Positions 48,758 through 59,984 of a DNA stretch of 60,000 nt are shown in pieces. The notes below the pieces were generated by a model, which was not told where the DNA came from, made no database searches, and was given only the letters and a program-made list of their open reading frames with translations. The translations under genes and the position numbers were made by a program. Source of the DNA: Diphasiastrum complanatum (Eukaryota > Streptophyta > Lycopodiopsida > Lycopodiales > Lycopodiaceae); assembly GCA_029204225.1 (NCBI GenBank), contig CM055096.1, forward strand, positions 35,772,611 through 35,832,610, written 5' to 3'. Every line of letters starts with the position of its first letter. Position 1 is the first letter of the stretch.

Positions 48758-49463
48758 TTGTTTGTAGAAGTCACTAGTAAGATGGGATCTGCTGGAGCAT
48801 ACCTTCTAGAAGCTAGTGAGAGATTGAATTCTACAAATTATGCTATTTGGAAGGTTAGGATGGAGTCACTTTTGGTGCTTCACGACCCTTGTGAGTTCTT
48901 GATTGAAGATGAAGATGAACCTCTAGGTGCACAGGAGTTAGCTAGATACAAGAAGAGATCTAGGCTTGCACTTCATTGTGTGATAATGAATGTGAGCAAT
49001 GATTTGTTGAGAGAAGTATCAGCATGTACTAGTGCTAAAGAGACTTGGGAGTCTTTAAAATCAATCTATGAATCTAGTAACACTTCGAGGGTTCTCGTGC
49101 TTAAAAATCAGATTTTGCAAAGCATGAAAAGAAGTGAGGAGAGTGCACATGATAATGTACTCAGAATCAAGTCTCTAAATAGGGATTTGGCTTCCATTGG
49201 AGAGAAGATTCATGATGGAGAGCTTGTACAAACTGTTCTTAACAATCTAGGAGATGTCAAATTTGGTCCAAAGTTTTGCCATCCTTGACACTTTGCCAAC
49301 TATAGAAAAACTTCACAGTGTATTAGTGGCTGAAGACTGTAGGATGCTCCATGCAAAATCTAGGAGGCCAAAGAAGAGGATGATGCATCAAGCTCAAAGG
49401 ACAAGTCAAAGAAAAAATGCTTCTTTTGTGGAAAGAAGGGGCATTACAGCCTCTCACGTATAA
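48758..49463 (+). pseudogene. Ty1/copia gag fragment with zinc knuckle
   Basis: The first frame (to 49288) reads RLNSTNYAIWKVRMESLLVL, the hallmark start of plant copia gag (UBN2 type), then ETWESLKSIYESSNTSRVLV and KNQILQSMKRSEESAHDNVL. After one frameshift near 49255 it continues LPTIEKLHSVLVAEDCRML and a knuckle CFFCGKKGHYSLSR, whose last Cys is Ser. It stops abruptly at about 49463, where a minus-strand copia pol begins. ATG at 48758 or at 48782 (MGSAGAYLLEASERL); the second fits the family better. Confidence 0.9.
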
Positions 49464-49464
49464 G

Positions 49465-52400
49465 TGATACTGAATCTTAATGTGTTTAGTTCTCGCATGG
49501 AACACTGGATTCTTTGCTAGTTGAATGCCACTCTGACTATCGCTATGTAATGTCGTGGAATTTTTTTGCTTCATGCCAACTTCTTTCAAGATTTGTCTCA
49601 ACCATATAGCTTCCTGTGTTGCACTACACATTGCCTTATACTCTGCTTCTGTGGTGGAAAGAGCAATTGTACTTTGCTTCTTGCTAGACCAGGAAAAGCA
49701 ACTACCATAAAACTGGAATACATACCCTGTGGTGGATCTACAATCATCATAGTCATCTCCCCAATCCGTATCCACATAGCCACACAACTTAGGTAACCCA
49801 TCATGCTTCCTGTAAATCAAGGCATAATATGAAGTGCCTTTCACATAACGTAAAATGCGTTTAGCTGCTTTTCAATGCGTTTCCGTAGGTGCTGCCATAA
49901 ACTGACTTACAATGCAACAACATAGCATATATCTGGTCTAGTCGTGGTAAGGTAAATCAAGCCCCCTACTAACTACCTATACAACGTAGCATCAAATGAT
50001 TGTGACTCATCAAGCTTAGAAAGCTTTTTACCCGGTTCAATAGGAGTATTCATTGGTTTGCAATCCTGCAACCTAAACCTGTGCAGCAACTCTTTGACAT
50101 ACTTCACCTGTGTTAAACCCACTTCGTGTCCTTTTTGCCACACCTCTACTCCAAGGCAATAATGCATCAGGCTGAGATCTGTCATCTCGAATTGTTCCAT
50201 GAGGTCTTTTTTGATCATGTCTATTATCTCTTGATTATTTCCCGTAATAATCAAGTCATCAACATAAAGAGCAATCAAAGCAGCCATACCATCAAAGCAT
50301 AAGACTTATAGATTTGGATCAGAATGTGTTCTCACCATCCCCTTTGAACGAAAGTAGGCATCAATCCTGCTATACCATGCATGTGGTGCTTGTTTAAGAC
50401 CATAAAGCACTTTCTTCAAGCGACATACTTTATTTTCCTATCCCTTCGCTACAAAGCCTTCAAGTTGATCTATGAACACCTCTTCTTCTAACTCACCATT
50501 TAGAAAAGCAGATTTCACATCCATCTGATGCAAAGGCCAACCAAAATGTGAAGCTAAATCAACAAGTAGATGTAGAGTATTCCACTTACATACTGGTGCA
50601 AAGGTCTCCTCATAGTCGATGCCTTTACTTTGTGCATACTCTTTGATCACCAATCTTGCCTTGTGCTTTGCTATACTTTCATCTGCATGGTACTTAGTCC
50701 TGTATACCCATTTGCAACCAATGGGTTTCTTGCCAATTGGTGGTTCTACTAAGTCGCATGTGCTATGCTTAGCAATTGACTCCATCTCCTCTCCCATGGC
50801 CTTGACCCAAATGTCACTATCCTTCGCTTCACCATGAGTCGAAGGTTCTTTGCTTTGAATAATGCTAGATAAGAGGGCATAATTTGCTTCATACCTTTCA
50901 GGTTGTGTCTTCTCTCTTGTTGATCTTCGTAGCTCTCCCTGGCTAGATGATCCAGGAAAGTCATCCATCTTGCGGCTCTCCAACAATCTCTCAAACCACT
51001 TAGGGAGCTTCCTATCAGGTGATCGGCTTCCTGGTGAGAATGTATCCCACGGTACATCCTTCTCCTTGCGTTTGTCACCTGCAATCTCAATCCTTCTTGC
51101 ACCAAAAGGTTTATTTTGTTTTCCACTGGATCAAAACATCTATAGCTCTTCACACGATCATCATATCCTAGGAATATACACTTGATAGCTTTTACATCAA
51201 GTTTACATCTCTCTTCTTAAGGAACGTGTACAAAGTTCTTACATCCAAAGATTTGCAAGTGGTTCACCTTTGGCTTCTTCTTCGTGAATGCTTCCTTAGG
51301 TGTTATCTTTGGTATGGCAATGGTAGGACTTCTATTTTGAAGATAGACTACTATACTGCATGCTTCTTACCAAAATGTTTTTGGTAGTTTCATCTCAGCT
51401 AGCATAGATCTGGCACTTTCCACAATCGTACGATTCTTGCGCTCAACTACACCATTGAGAGCAGGAGTATGAGCTTGTGTAAATTGTCTTTTAATCCCAC
51501 ATTGATCACAAAGATAATTGAAGTCATTAGACTTGTACTCGCCTCCACTATCTGATCTTAGAACTTTGATCTTCCTACCTGTATAGCTCTTGAAATGGTC
51601 AAATGCATCTGATTTCTTCTTCAAGAAGTAGATCCACATCTTACGTGACATATCATCAATAAAGGTCATGAAATAGAAGGCTTTACCTAAGGACATGGTC
51701 CTCATAGGCCCGCATAAATCTGTGTGGATTAAATCCAGGATGTTCTTTGCTCTTGCAACAACACCTTTATTGAACTTCTCTCGATGTTGCTTCCCATATA
51801 CACATGATTCGCACATCGATTTCAAGTGGTCTTCTATAGTAGACAATCCTGTTACCATCTCCAATTTTCTCATCAAATTGAGGCTTCCTAAGTTCAAGTG
51901 ACCAAGTCTCTTATGCCACAACTCAATTTGCGATGGAATGGAAGATACAAGTCCATGTTGCCCCTTGATTGTAGCATTCAACCTGTACAATTTTTTATTG
52001 GGCTCCCTTACTCCATCCGCAATAACTTTGAACTTTTGGTTCACATCCTTCACAAAGCAACAATCATGGGTGAATTCTACTTTCAACTTTTGATCAGTAA
52101 TGACTCCAACAGAAAGTAGATTTTTCTTCAAACCTGGTACGTAAAGTACCTCCCTGATCATCTTGCTTTTGCCATCAGGTGGTTGGATTGAAACAGTGCC
52201 TATCCCCTTGATCTTGCACACTTCACCATTTGCTTGTGAAACAGACGTTCCATTATCCAACACTTTCAAGCTACTAAACCAATTCTTGTTACCTGTCATG
52301 TGTCTTGTGGCTCCCGAGTCAATATACCACGCTTGATTATCTTGATTAGATGACAATGCAGATACAAAGATGCTAGAGTCTTCAATCTCACCCTCATCGA

Positions 52401-52640
52401 CAAGGTTACCTGCTTGCTTTGGTTTCCCCTTGCCTTGCTCCGCCAGGAATTTGCGACATTCACTCTTCCAATGGCCTTTTTTACCACATTGGAAGCACTT
52501 GCCTTTCTTCTTGGTCTTATTGTAAGATCCCTCATCCTCTTGAGACTTGGCAAATTGCTGCTTAGACTTCTTCTTGCCCTTGCCCTTGCCTTGTTTTTGG
52601 CGTGTTGCAAGTGCTTGATCGTCAGTATTTTGACATGAAC
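49465..52640 (-). pseudogene. Ty1/copia pol: zinc knuckle, protease, integrase, RT, RNase H
   Basis: In minus-strand order: gag tail with knuckle CFQCGKKGHWKSEC (about 52500-52458), protease WYIDSGATRHMTGN, integrase zinc-binding LWHKRLGHLN...CESCVYGK, integrase core (LIHTDLCGPM, FIDDMSRKMWIYFL, RSDSGGEYKS, ALNGVVERKNRTI), RT start GCKWVYRTKYHADES and MDVKSAFLNGELEEEVFIDQ, catalytic YVDD in LYVDDLII, then RNase H (YVDTDWGDDYDDCRSTTGY, ALSTTEAEYKAM, LHSDSQSGIQLAKNPVFHAR). Integrase comes before RT, as in copia. It is broken between integrase and RT and between RT blocks, and truncated inside RNase H at 49465. Neither LTR is present. It interrupts gene B copy 4 at about 52640. Confidence 0.92.
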
Positions 52641-53090
52641 CATCAACTTGATATTCACCTTCTCATTTGTAATACATAGAACTCTATTATGAATGTTAGC
52701 AACTTATTAATGTCAATAAACAAATTGTTGGAATTGTCTTAAGATAAAGATTCTCCCTTTGAGCAATATACTCCATTAATATGAGATGGATCACCACAAT
52801 TTGTCGCATGCCTCAGCTCAATAAGATGAAATGGTTGTGGGATTGGGAAAAAATCTATACCTATTTGTGCAAATGCTTCCTTTATCATCTTGAATATTGT
52901 GGCATATGTTTCTTGACTAATGCTAGAAAAATCACATGCACCTTGAACTAATGTAATGTTGAGTATTTTTTCAACTTCATTCATAATGGTCTCAATAATT
53001 TTCTTGTTCTTCAACATTGATTCAATGTCGATTTGGAAGCCAAAATAAAACCAAACAACTGACAAATGATTTTTAACAACCAATGTAGGT
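52640..53090 (-). pseudogene. Gene B copy 4, exons 2-3 region
   Basis: The minus strand gives LVVKNHLSVVWF, IMNEVEKILNITLVQGACDF, SSISQETYATIFKMIKEAFA, then after a short non-matching piece NCGDPSHINGVYCSKGES and NNLFIDINKLLTF. These align with exons 2 and 3 of gene B copy 3. The copy is cut at about 52640 by the copia pol fragment. Confidence 0.75.
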
Positions 53091-53299
53091 CTGAACTACA
53101 AATATCATTGTCACAAAATAGTTAGTTGAAATTTATACACACACTTTATTGATTGCCACACAATGGGCTTAAATTCATTCAAGGGAGGAAAAAATTAACT
53201 GATTGATTTGATATAATCTGATATAGAGAAGAAAAACTAAAGCATTCAGATTTATGGTCACCGGAAACATTTCGTATCCCTTTGATTCACATAACATCA

Positions 53300-53717
53300 T
53301 GATTTTCATTCAATAATTCAGTTGATAATTTACAAATGTCATGGAAAACATGTTCTATCAGGTTATTGTGGAAATTTGAAACCCTACGACAATGCACATC
53401 CAATGCAAAAAATATATTTACTAGAAGAAAAATCAAAGAAAATATCAATCGAGTATCGTGAAAAATATACAAAGTTGAAAGTTTTGTTGGAAGAAAATGA
53501 GGTCCTCAAGAAACTACAGATTGAGATGTTACAATTTTCTTATGTGAATTTACAAAAAGTAATGATGCATATCTCACATTTGTCTTTAGTTAAAGATATG
53601 AACTTGCTGAATAAAAAGGCAAAAAGTAATCAAAGAAAGAGATTGGAAACACAGAATGTTTGTGGTTTTTCATCAAGAGGAGGTCCCCAAAAAAGAAGGA
53701 TCAGTGCATTCAAGTAA
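53300..53717 (+). pseudogene. Gene B copy 4, exon 1 coiled-coil part in inverted orientation
   Basis: The plus-strand frame reads QLIIYKCHGKHVLSGYC, then LLEEKSKKISIEYREKYTKL, SHLSLVKDMNLLNKKAKSNQ and GGPQKRRISAFK before a GTAAGT donor at about 53716. It is the same exon as in copies 1 and 3, but there it runs on the minus strand, as do exons 2-3 and the N-terminal piece of this copy. So about 500 bp (roughly 53290-53790) is inverted inside the locus. Confidence 0.75.
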
Positions 53718-53791
53718 GTGGTAACCTACTTGTCTTTAAATTGTTTGAATTTTTTTGATTTAATGCAATCACTAATTCTGATTATTTTAAG

Positions 53792-53857
53792 CTCCTTGAC
53801 CTAAGCGGACCATACTCAAGTGCAAGATCCACATGAAGATGATAAAGCTTAGTCATC
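53792..53857 (-). pseudogene. Gene B copy 4, N-terminal piece
   Basis: The minus strand reads MTKLYHLHVDLALEYGPLRS, matching the start of gene B copy 3 (MTKLYHLHVDLSRKYAPLRT). The match breaks at about 53792, the border of the inverted segment. Confidence 0.7.
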
Positions 53858-53928
53858 AATGCAAATAGTAATAAACAATACGGTGATAATCACATATGAG
53901 TTCTATAATGTAACATGGCTTTTTTTAT

Positions 53929-53959
53929 AGGGCCTTTTTTGGGCTCATAGTTTCTCTAA
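53929..53959 (+). mobile_element. Helitron-like 3' terminus, plus strand (family 2, copy 3)
   Basis: Decayed form of the ends at 14704 and 48272: TATAGGGCC, T-run, GGGCTCATAG, then TTTCTCTAA (CTAA at 53956-53959) and T. The stem is reduced to GGGCC/GGGCT. Again it lies outside the gene B 5' end. Confidence 0.5.
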
Positions 53960-54395
53960 TGTTCCAAAATAAAAATATGACAAGGAGGAGAAAGAAGATC
54001 AAGTATCATGCATCACTAACATCCAATGCTCAAAGAAATCACATCTCCAACCAACCTAGGTATTAAGCAACTCAAGTAATTGCAACAACGCTTCTCATAT
54101 GGAACAAAAAAAAATTTAATTGCATATGCCTTTAGCCAATGAAGTCGACGAACAAAAGACATGCCTAACTGAAAGAACAACATCTTGTCAAATAACAATG
54201 GAATAAAAATAAAACAAAACAAAAATTAGTTTGAAACCAAGGATAAGATTTAATAGTTGTTGACATTAACTAACGTTTGTTAATGTTGAGTTATTAACGT
54301 AAAATTTTCAAGTGATTACGTAAATTTGAAATCAGGGTTTGAAACATAAAATATTAAGCATCATCAATGTCATCATTGGTTGTTTTAGGAAGATC
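53960..54395. other. Spacer without recognised gene
   Basis: Short frames only. A minus-strand frame 54222-54016 has no family similarity I recognise. Confidence 0.5.
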
Positions 54396-54400
54396 ATCTA

Positions 54401-54560
54401 TTCAATTCTTGTGGATTTGGGAAGTAGCAATTGTGTCATCGACAATAATTTAGATCTATAGGTTCAATACAACCAAGATTGACTATTTTCAAGAGTCACC
54501 TCTCCATTTTTTGGGACAAAACTACTTTGTGCGAGTGGGGGCCTGTGTTGTGCTTGACAT
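54401..54560 (+). pseudogene. Gypsy-type protease relic
   Basis: The plus-strand frame reads SILVDLGSSNCVIDNNLDL and a stop, which fits the gypsy protease site ILVDSGSSHCFID with Ser changed to Leu. Only about 20 residues are convincing. From here to 55030 no further coding is recognised. Confidence 0.4.
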
Positions 54561-55033
54561 GTACATAATTAGCAATAGTAACTAGATTAGAAGTTTTTGT
54601 TTTTGAGAGACAATTCAATGTATGGGCCACAAAGGCCCCAATTGCACATTATATTGGTGGGCTTTGTTAGAAGATACTTGGATCCAGTTAAATATAAATA
54701 ATTGGTGAAGTCCTAGTTAATGATGGGTTAGATTCAACAAGCTATAATTATCTTCATGCTATTTTTGAAGGGGGGTTATTCTTCACTTGTAATGTTTTGA
54801 GGTCGAGAGGTTTGAAGTTCCTCGTTAAGAGCTTTCTTGGATGTATTGGTTCACATGCTACATGAGAGTGTTGTCAAAACTCTAGCTGAAAACCCCACAG
54901 GTATTCCACTTGTTTCTTCAGTAGATGTGTAAGAGAGGCAACAACAGAAGCATTGTCAAAGATTTTTGATCAGGTTTCGAGGAGCTTTTGCTTCTCATTG
55001 TGACTTTGAATAATTTCTCCATGTCACTTGGCT

Positions 55034-56411
55034 AGGACTGATCTTCTGTCTTTGCCAGTTTTCCTTCAATAACATCAATTCTCTGCACAATAGCATCAGT
55101 TGCAGCTTTCGCTTTCGTGTCTGCAGCAGCTGGTGTTGCTACATACTGATATTTGGGTCGCGGCTTCTGCGGCTGAGGGCAGTCAGGATACTTGTGTCCA
55201 GACTCTCTACAATTCGAGCATACTGGTACATAACCAATCAGCTTTCGCGGTTGAGGACAGTCAGGAGAAAAATGTCCCGGCTCTCCACAGTTGTAGCAGT
55301 TGCCTGAAATTGGTTTAGTCGTGGTTTGAGACTTCGCTGGTCCAACAAATTCAGGAGGATTATATCTTCTTGGTGGGAACTTGGGTCTGTCCTGCTGGGT
55401 TGATGCTGTAGTACCCTATACATAGTTAGTAGTCGCATCATTTTAAAAAATAAAAAGTACTTCCTGGGCAGGATCTTCAATGTATTTGACATTCACAGTA
55501 GTGCAGTCTTCCTTAGTGTGTCCAGAAGTTCCACATTTCATACACCACATTCATGAGTTGGAAGAAGACGCTTTTCGTCTTTTATCTGCAACTTCAGATA
55601 TCTGCACTCTCAAGTCATTAAACTTTTTATTAAGGTCAGCCATATTACTCTTCCAAAGCTTTTCAACGTTAGAAGTTGACGACTTATCCTCGACAACTTT
55701 CGTGTTGTCCTTTCGTTTAGTTCGTCGTTTATTCTTTCTCTCTCCTTTGTCATCTTCTGATTTAGATGAATCGCTGCTTTTAGATTCCGAGTTTGAAGAA
55801 CTGGTACTTGAATCAGAATATGAATCATCATCGATGTCACTAGAATCAGTTTTCAACTTTCGAGATTTCTTAGTCGATCATCACTTTCGTGCTAGTTTTG
55901 AGGTCTCGAAATTTTTGGCACTAGCTATTACTGCTGCTAAGGAGGTCATGTCCCCTTGTCTGCAATACCGATCAATCTTTGGTGGTAAACCAGCCAAAAA
56001 CCATTCGATCTGCATATCTACGGGATATACACTGGTTAGTTTTCCTATGAGATTTTTAACTTTACATGTATATTTGCGAAGAGATTCTTTGCTCTTCTTC
56101 TAAACATTGTTCAGACGTCCAAGAATTCTAGATTTGTAATCGATCTCTCTGAACTGGTTCAAAAATACATCTTTTAGCAAGTACCAGGTTCCTACACGGC
56201 CTGGTTCAACTTGGCTGTACCAGATGCGCGCCTGCTTTCTTAGCAGACCAGGGAAGATTCCTAGTTTGTGTACGTCAATTCCCTCGTTATTCGCATTAGC
56301 GATTGACTCAAATTGTGAGACATAGCTATCTGCATCATCGAAAGAAGTCCCTTTTAAAATAATTGTATTTTTTTTAGAGATAGAAGTGAAACGTGCAGCA
56401 GAACCCTCCAT
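55034..56411 (-). pseudogene. LTR-retrotransposon gag with three zinc knuckles (Athila/Tat-like)
   Basis: The start at 56411 (MEGSAARFTSISKKN) leads into a retrotransposon gag core: GTSFDDADSYVSQFESIANA, GLLRKQARIWYSQVEPG, WYLLKDVFLNQFREIDYKSR. A stop at 56100 is followed in the same polypeptide order by IEWFLAGLPPKIDRYCRQGD and an acidic Ser/Asp tract (55856-55551). Then come three CCHC knuckles: CMKCGTSGHTKEDC, CYNCGEPGHFSPDC and CSNCRESGHKYPDC. The tail ends at about 55034. Frames change at least twice. The PBS at 56604-56621 is correctly placed upstream. No protease or RT follows. Confidence 0.85.
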
Positions 56412-56603
56412 ACCGAAGCTAATTAGGAGTTCAAGTAACTGGGCAGTGATTTTGTCCCCAGATTTCTTCGACTAGTACTTTCACTTTGTCTTTGTAAAAA
56501 TTTCTCTCTAAGCTTACAGTATCGTTCTAATCTAGATTCTATATCTGACATATACTAGAGATGGAGATGGATTTGTCAGATTTCTTATAACTTTCCTAAA
56601 TTA

Positions 56604-56621
56604 TCCCCGGCAACGGCACCA
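56604..56621 (-). other. Primer-binding site, Athila/Tat (Ogre) type
   Basis: The minus strand reads TGGTGCCGTTGCCGGGGA, one base from the TGGCGCCGTTGCCGGGGA PBS found in plant Athila/Tat gypsy elements. It is preceded by AATTTT and a GTGGGAACGAC word typical of their LTR ends. Confidence 0.8.
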
Positions 56622-56624
56622 AAA

Positions 56625-57540
56625 ATTGGTATATTTTGTACTATACCAACAGGGTTAATATAGATTTTATAGTAAATAATGTCGTTCCCACAGAGTACAA
56701 CGTTAGAAAGTTATGTTTTTGGTACAATTTATGACAAGTGATTTCGAGTGTTATTCTGGTTGTCGATAGACATTAAAAAGTAACCAGTATTACTTATCTT
56801 TGGAATGGGTAATGTTAATAAATTCAGAACAACAATTTGGCCTCTATCGAATTGAAGGAAGCACGTTCTACAGATGAGATGTTATCAGAGTAGTACAAGA
56901 GTACTACACTCTGGCTGATTAAGGTGTCAACAGAGAATCGAGAATTGTTCGATGTATTTGTGACTGTGCAGACAATTAATTAATCGCGTTCGCGAACTTA
57001 TTCATTTCTAAACAAAAGTCCTCAACAACTAAGGCCCAACTTAATGGTTAAAGAACATGAAGAGTTTTAGAACACGTTGGAAACTTATGTCAATGCCAAT
57101 CAGAAAACAGATCAAAGACTCAATTCTTGAGATAGGGACTGTCATCTCATATGTATACATACAACTTTATTCAATGATCGTGCTAGACTGTACCAAAGAT
57201 AGTCGTTATTTGAGTGTCGAAAAGAAAGTATTTGCGACAGACGAATAAGATGGTTTTAAGACAGTTCTTTAGAGCATGCTTTATGAAAACACAGCAAACA
57301 ACTGTAATGCACTAGAACGGCTATCTGATCAAAGAGTAATTCATGAAATGCGTTAGAGATTGTTAGTAGACTCAAGATCACTCACACTCAGCAATGCGGA
57401 GAACAGAGATAAGGGTTAACCAAGTTTCAAGTGAACCCAAGAAAGGTCGGTAGATTCGATGGATAAAGCTGCCCACTTCCTAAGCAACTGCTTCATACCC
57501 ACGAAGGGGTACAAAATCTTTATGATCCGAGATGCAACAT
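56625..57540 (-). mobile_element. Probable 5' LTR of the Athila/Tat-like element
   Basis: Sequence upstream (minus strand) of the PBS. It contains the conserved CTGTGGGAACGACATTATTT word close to the PBS side. The outer border is not determined and may lie before or within the following plus-strand coding region. No gene seen in it. Confidence 0.45.
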
Positions 57541-57556
57541 TCAATATTTTTGACGG

Positions 57557-58900
57557 ATGCGGATGCAACAATTTCAGTTCAAAATTTTGGTTACATATTG
57601 GATGCGCTTGCGGGTAATCCAGTATGCTTCGACGTTATCACATACAAAGCTTTTTTTACGATGGATCAAACATCAAAATTTTTTTAGAGTCAGAGCCCAT
57701 GTTTCTCGCCTATGCGTTCATTTTCAAATTTTGACTGAGCAAGAGAAAATACTGCTGACGGGAAGGATGTTGGCTCACAAGCCAATTGATCTTTCCAGCC
57801 TCATTTCTATACCTATTCTGGTTGCATCCGATGCTGCACCAACAGTCGAAGTAGCAGCCACCACTACTATGGAGAGTGAAGCTGTGGTAATGGAAACCGA
57901 TGGAGCTGCTGCTATTGCTGATTTTTCAAAGCTAGCATCTACTTCCATATCTCAGAAGCAGCAGAGTACATCCACCTCTGAGAATGACGCAACCCAGTCC
58001 CACACATCAGACAAAGGACGAATAGCTGTTGAAGACGACACTGGGGCACCTGTGGCAGATGAAGAAGAACCAGATGACCAGTCCCAGTGGTTTCGATCCA
58101 TGACAGAGAAAGCCAAGAATCTAGTGGCTGAAGTATATGAGTTTGACAAGTACCATCGACAACTCACGATGCAGCTTATCATCTCAGAGAGAAAATCTCT
58201 AGACTCTCTGAAGGATTCCTTTGAGAAGATCGATTTGCTCGAATCAGACAACACGAAGTTGATCGAACAAAATCGTTCTCTCAAAACACAGCTTCAAACT
58301 CTAATAAAGGAAGCTGATTCTTTGAAGCAGACAAATAAGACGATTCAGACCAAGTCTGACAATTTTCAAACTCAAAACAATTCTTTGAAGCAACAACTTT
58401 TGGCTGCAAATCAACATAATGTAGCTCTCCAGAAACATTTACAGGAGGAGCGAATGACAAGACTAAAGACAGAAGTTGCTCTGTCTTTGAGCACCAATGC
58501 AGGGTCAATCATAGTTGATCTCACGAAGCTGAACTAACTCCAAGGCCAGATGCTCGAAAATTTTCGAGTCGAGTTCTTACAACCGCTCGAGGAAGCGAAG
58601 GCTCTTGTCGAGGAAGAGTTGGCTGAGCTGAAGGAGCTCTTGAGTGATGCCACCCCATCTTGCAGTGGGCTCGATGCACACGATGAATACCTTCAGGCCC
58701 TTCTTCAAATTGATGACCTCACACAGCAAATCCAAGCTATGCCTGCCTACACCAGAGCCTCATACCATCCTGAATTCTTGGAGAATGTCGCAAAGATTGA
58801 CAAACTCGAACATGAGCTGTCAGATCTTAAGCAACAAATGGACGATCAGAAGTTGGCTGCTGAGTTGCAAACTCAAGACTTGGCAACTGCATCTACATAG
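57557..58900 (+). pseudogene. Unrecognised coiled-coil protein, one in-frame stop
   Basis: One reading frame runs 57557-58900, interrupted only by a TAA at 58535-58537. The convincing part starts near 57690 with RVRAHVSRLCVHFQILTEQE and LLTGRMLAHKPIDLSSLI. A Ser/Thr/Ala-rich acidic linker follows, then about 190 residues of coiled coil (KIDLLESDNTKLIEQNRSLK, NNSLKQQLLAANQHNVAL). Past the stop it continues coil-like: FLQPLEEAKALVEEELAELK, DKLEHELSDLKQQMDD. Low-complexity and coil-rich, it resembles accessory ORFs of large plant LTR elements, but I cannot name a family. It lies next to the probable LTR on the opposite strand. Confidence 0.45.
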
Positions 58901-59984
58901 CCAAAGTGAATGCGGCGAAATCAGTCGAAGGCGCAATAGGCATCGCCTTACGACAAATGGAAGCGACCTTGGGAGAATGATGACTTTCTCTGGTTATGGG
59001 CCCAGCTCTCTATTGAGCAGAAAGGATGTCTCTGCAGAGGCATAATCCAGGGTAAGTTCCAGGTCGTACCTTTCAGATCAGCAGAGTTATACATAGGCTC
59101 TTCGGCTATGTATGCTCTCGAATATATTCTATCAAAGAACTTCAATTTTTGTGGAACGAATATAATAAGCGACATTTTTGGAAGCAAAAGTCACAGTTTC
59201 AATTGTACAAACCCCAAGTTGTTGCGAATTCAGGCGCATTTGACGATGCAGGTTTGCTGATTAATATAAATATGGCTTATCCGGAATTATTCAGTCTTTA
59301 TGTGGATTGGGAGTGAAACCTTGCAGAATATTTTGCAGAGATTCGACATAATTTGCAAGATAGAAGAAAGTCATTCCGTTATAAGCAATTATGTACATAT
59401 ACATTTTGGCAATTTGGTACCTTTGCGACGAAGAATTTTTTGTTCATAATCTTTATGTTAAAAGCAATTTTATTAGATTTTCAGCTCGTTATTGTAAAGA
59501 AATCACTCTACGTATTGGTTCAGACGAAGATACCAAGTTAACCCAAGAGCTGTTCGATGGAACATTACTCCCGGTTAAGTTAGAAGAATTCGGCAACTTA
59601 CCAGTTGGCCACTATACAAAATCAAAAGAAGACTTGCTCTTGATCGAAGCTCAACAGAACTTGGAGCTTGTTCAGAAATCATATGAAGAATTGAATCATT
59701 CATGAATATTCATTCGTGCCTTTGTCGTGGTGATGTTTCTATGGGATGCTGACTTTTTGAAGTTTAAAGATGTTTTGAAGTTTGATTCCAGTTTTCATCA
59801 ACAATTCAAAGATCAACGACACATATTCTCTAAGACGAAGAAATATCTAAAGGACAAAATACACGAAGAAATATATTTTTGCCTCAACGAAAATCTGACG
59901 AACAAGAATGTTTCTCGAATAATTCTCGAAATGAAGATAATATGTCCACGAGGATGTTTCACATTTGAGAAAGGGGATATGTGA
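58901..59984 (+). pseudogene. Continuation of unrecognised coding region, frameshifted
   Basis: After the stop at 58900 other plus-strand frames are protein-like: KWKRPWENDDFLWLWAQLSI, QVVPFRSAELYIGSSAMYAL and YILSKNFNFCGTNIISDIFG (about 58955-59220); LYVKSNFIRFSARYCKEITL and TQELFDGTLLPVKLEEFGNL (about 59450-59705); DADFLKFKDVLKFDSSFHQQ and NENLTNKNVSRIILEMKI (59727-59984). None matches a domain I know. The pieces appear to be one decayed gene or polyprotein that starts upstream and may run past the window. Confidence 0.35.

Noticed and set aside
49460-52640. A single copia element with an internally inverted pol
   Set aside because: The gag and pol parts each carry a different zinc knuckle, so they overlap in content and cannot be rejoined into one element.
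55100-55318. Plus-strand 72-codon frame
   Set aside because: It is antisense to the minus-strand double zinc-knuckle region, whose CCHC motifs are unmistakable.
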